This document shows positions 62,989 to 64,000 of a DNA stretch of 64,000 nt, piece by piece. Origin of the DNA: Cellvibrio sp. OA-2007 (GTDB taxonomy: Bacteria; Pseudomonadota; Gammaproteobacteria; Pseudomonadales; Cellvibrionaceae); contig NZ_BBUL01000020.1 of assembly GCF_000953825.1 (NCBI RefSeq), positions 1 to 64,000 on the forward strand, read 5' to 3'. The translations under genes were made by a program, and so were the position numbers. Positions within the stretch are counted from its first letter, which is position 1, and every line of letters begins with the position of its first letter. The notes below the pieces were generated by a model. That model searched no databases. It was not told where the DNA came from and saw only the letters and a program-made list of their open reading frames with translations.

Positions 62989-64000
62989 ATGGCTATAAAA
63001 TTCAAAGCAAACTTTAATCCTCAAGCCATTCTCGACGAAATAGAAAAGGCGAAAAGAATATCAGAAGATGGCCGCCTTTCTTTTGCAGTTACAGATGGTT
63101 ATTTTAATTCGCAGGCAGCTTTGCTATCCATGCTTGAATTTCCAGATGGCGTTAAGTCAGAACTAGACATTCATCAACTTATTTCAAGCGCCATAAACAA
63201 AACGGCTATTGCAGGAAAAGTAACAAAAGATAGTTATTTAAAAAAGATAAATGAATTAGCAGTGACTCAAAAATCAAAAGCGGAATGTGTATTTTTTTTA
63301 TTGTCATCAATATCAATAGATTACGATTCGTTGCCTTTCAAAAAAATAAACATTGATGATTGTGAAATAAATTTTGTTACTAATTTCAATAAAAAATTTA
63401 CATCTATAAACTCTATAAAGGTAGAAAAATATGGATCAGGCGATGACTCGGGGTACTCGAAAGTCATTGTAAAAATGAAATCAAAAAACATAAAGAATGC
63501 TTTTTCTAAGGCTTTAAAGTCGCTTGATTTTTTGAGGTCAATTTTTTGTTTTTTTGCAAATAATCAATCTGAAATTATAGGAGATCCATACATACCAATT
63601 AATAAGGTAATGTTTGGTCCGCTTCACACTCTTCATCATACTGATGGCAGCCTGGCAACAAGAGAATTTTGGTTCGAGATGAACTATCTTAAAATAAATC
63701 TATATCAATCAAAAGCAGTAGATATTTACACAAAAAATGTAAAATATTTTATTAAAAAGGCAAATAAAGTTAAATACAAAGAATTGATAAAAAATTCAAT
63801 GATAAGTTACGTCAGAGCTTTCGACTCTCAAGATCAAAGTGATGCATTATTTAAGGTTTGGGGGGCTTTGGAGAAAATAATTACGCCAAAATCAGGTAAC
63901 GATTATGGAAAAATAGTCTCAAGATGTGCGTTTTTGTATACTGAGTATTGTTATCACAGGGAGCTTCTAGAACATTTGCGAGTCAGAAGAAATGAGTATG
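62989..64000 (+). CDS. Apea-like HEPN-domain protein (right-truncated)
   Basis: The frame from ATG 62989 stays open to the window end (337 codons). The sequence is strikingly AT-rich and Lys/Asn/Ile-rich compared with the ars operon. The last 70 codons (SQDQSDALFKVWGALEKIIT, then YHRELLEHLRVRRNEY) match the Apea-like HEPN pattern; the Rx4-6H catalytic motif would fall at or just beyond the window end. HEPN proteins of this type include anti-phage RNases. The N-terminal 250 residues are unrecognised. Confidence 0.7.
   Translation, partial: MAIKFKANFNPQAILDEIEKAKRISEDGRLSFAVTDGYFNSQAALLSMLEFPDGVKSELDIHQLISSAINKTAIAGKVTKDSYLKKINELAVTQKSKAECVFFLLSSISIDYDSLPFKKINIDDCEINFVTNFNKKFTSINSIKVEKYGSGDDSGYSKVIVKMKSKNIKNAFSKALKSLDFLRSIFCFFANNQSEIIGDPYIPINKVMFGPLHTLHHTDGSLATREFWFEMNYLKINLYQSKAVDIYTKNVKYFIKKANKVKYKELIKNSMISYVRAFDSQDQSDALFKVWGALEKIITPKSGNDYGKIVSRCAFLYTEYCYHRELLEHLRVRRNEY

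Overview
The window looks like chromosome of a plant- and chitin-polysaccharide-degrading gammaproteobacterium close to Cellvibrio. The evidence is a chitin-type AA10 lytic polysaccharide monooxygenase with CBM5- and CBM73-like modules, a PL1 pectate lyase and two GH16 lichenases, several joined by the long poly-serine linkers typical of Cellvibrionaceae. They sit among ordinary gammaproteobacterial genes (ubiCA, phoBR, HU, recQ, cspA-like). This assignment is inference from gene content; no rRNA or other marker gene is present.

Layout. 1-6.1 kb: housekeeping (dicarboxylate/amino-acid symporter, HU, ubiC-ubiA, phoB-phoR with an upstream Pho box and an inverted repeat between the two genes). 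6.4-7.6 kb: chitin-active LPMO. 8-9.7 kb: DesK/DesR-like two-component pair. 9.8-11 kb: a bacterial calpain-like cysteine peptidase. 11.3-23.5 kb: two ABC exporters, cold-shock protein, Bcr/CflA transporter, a CheA-like kinase/CheY/CheX set, an Ala/Glu-rich lipoprotein and a secreted S9 peptidase. 23.6-30.5 kb: RIO-type kinase, GNAT/DUF1778 toxin-antitoxin pair, MscS channel, zinc-ribbon M50-like membrane protein, RecQ, and an exported esterase.

30.7-40.7 kb is an accessory defence/toxin-antitoxin island. It starts with a truncated DUF924 gene, followed by an AbiE system whose toxin gene carries an in-frame stop, a truncated HNH-nuclease gene, an Eco47II-type restriction-modification pair whose methyltransferase has an N-terminal MerR-like domain, and a truncated vsr gene. 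Next come a CorA-like membrane protein, hipBA, a Fic protein and a DUF4143 ATPase. A 25-bp direct repeat of the 3' end of the CorA-like gene brackets hipBA-fic. Most units carry their own palindromic or repeated operator.

40.8-49.6 kb: HAD phosphatase, RluA-type pseudouridine synthase, pectate lyase, PA0069-type radical SAM protein, and two tandem circularly permuted Fibrobacter-type lichenases (one with CBM6, one with a GlyGly-CTERM-like anchor) next to a membrane-bound AraC-type regulator. 49.7-51.1 kb: SulP transporter.

51.8-58.3 kb is the most unusual functional unit. It is a four-gene cluster of a multi-TM protein, a YceI-domain lipoprotein, a very large YceI-FN3-cytochrome fusion, and a Tat-exported DUF1501/DUF1552-like protein. 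I cannot assign it to a known pathway; an extracytoplasmic electron-transfer or oxidative system is the best guess. 58.4-63 kb: an arsR/GAPDH/arsJ arsenate-resistance operon extended by a K+-channel-like protein and an ATP-grasp-like protein. The right edge holds an AT-rich gene, cut by the window end, with an Apea-like HEPN region.
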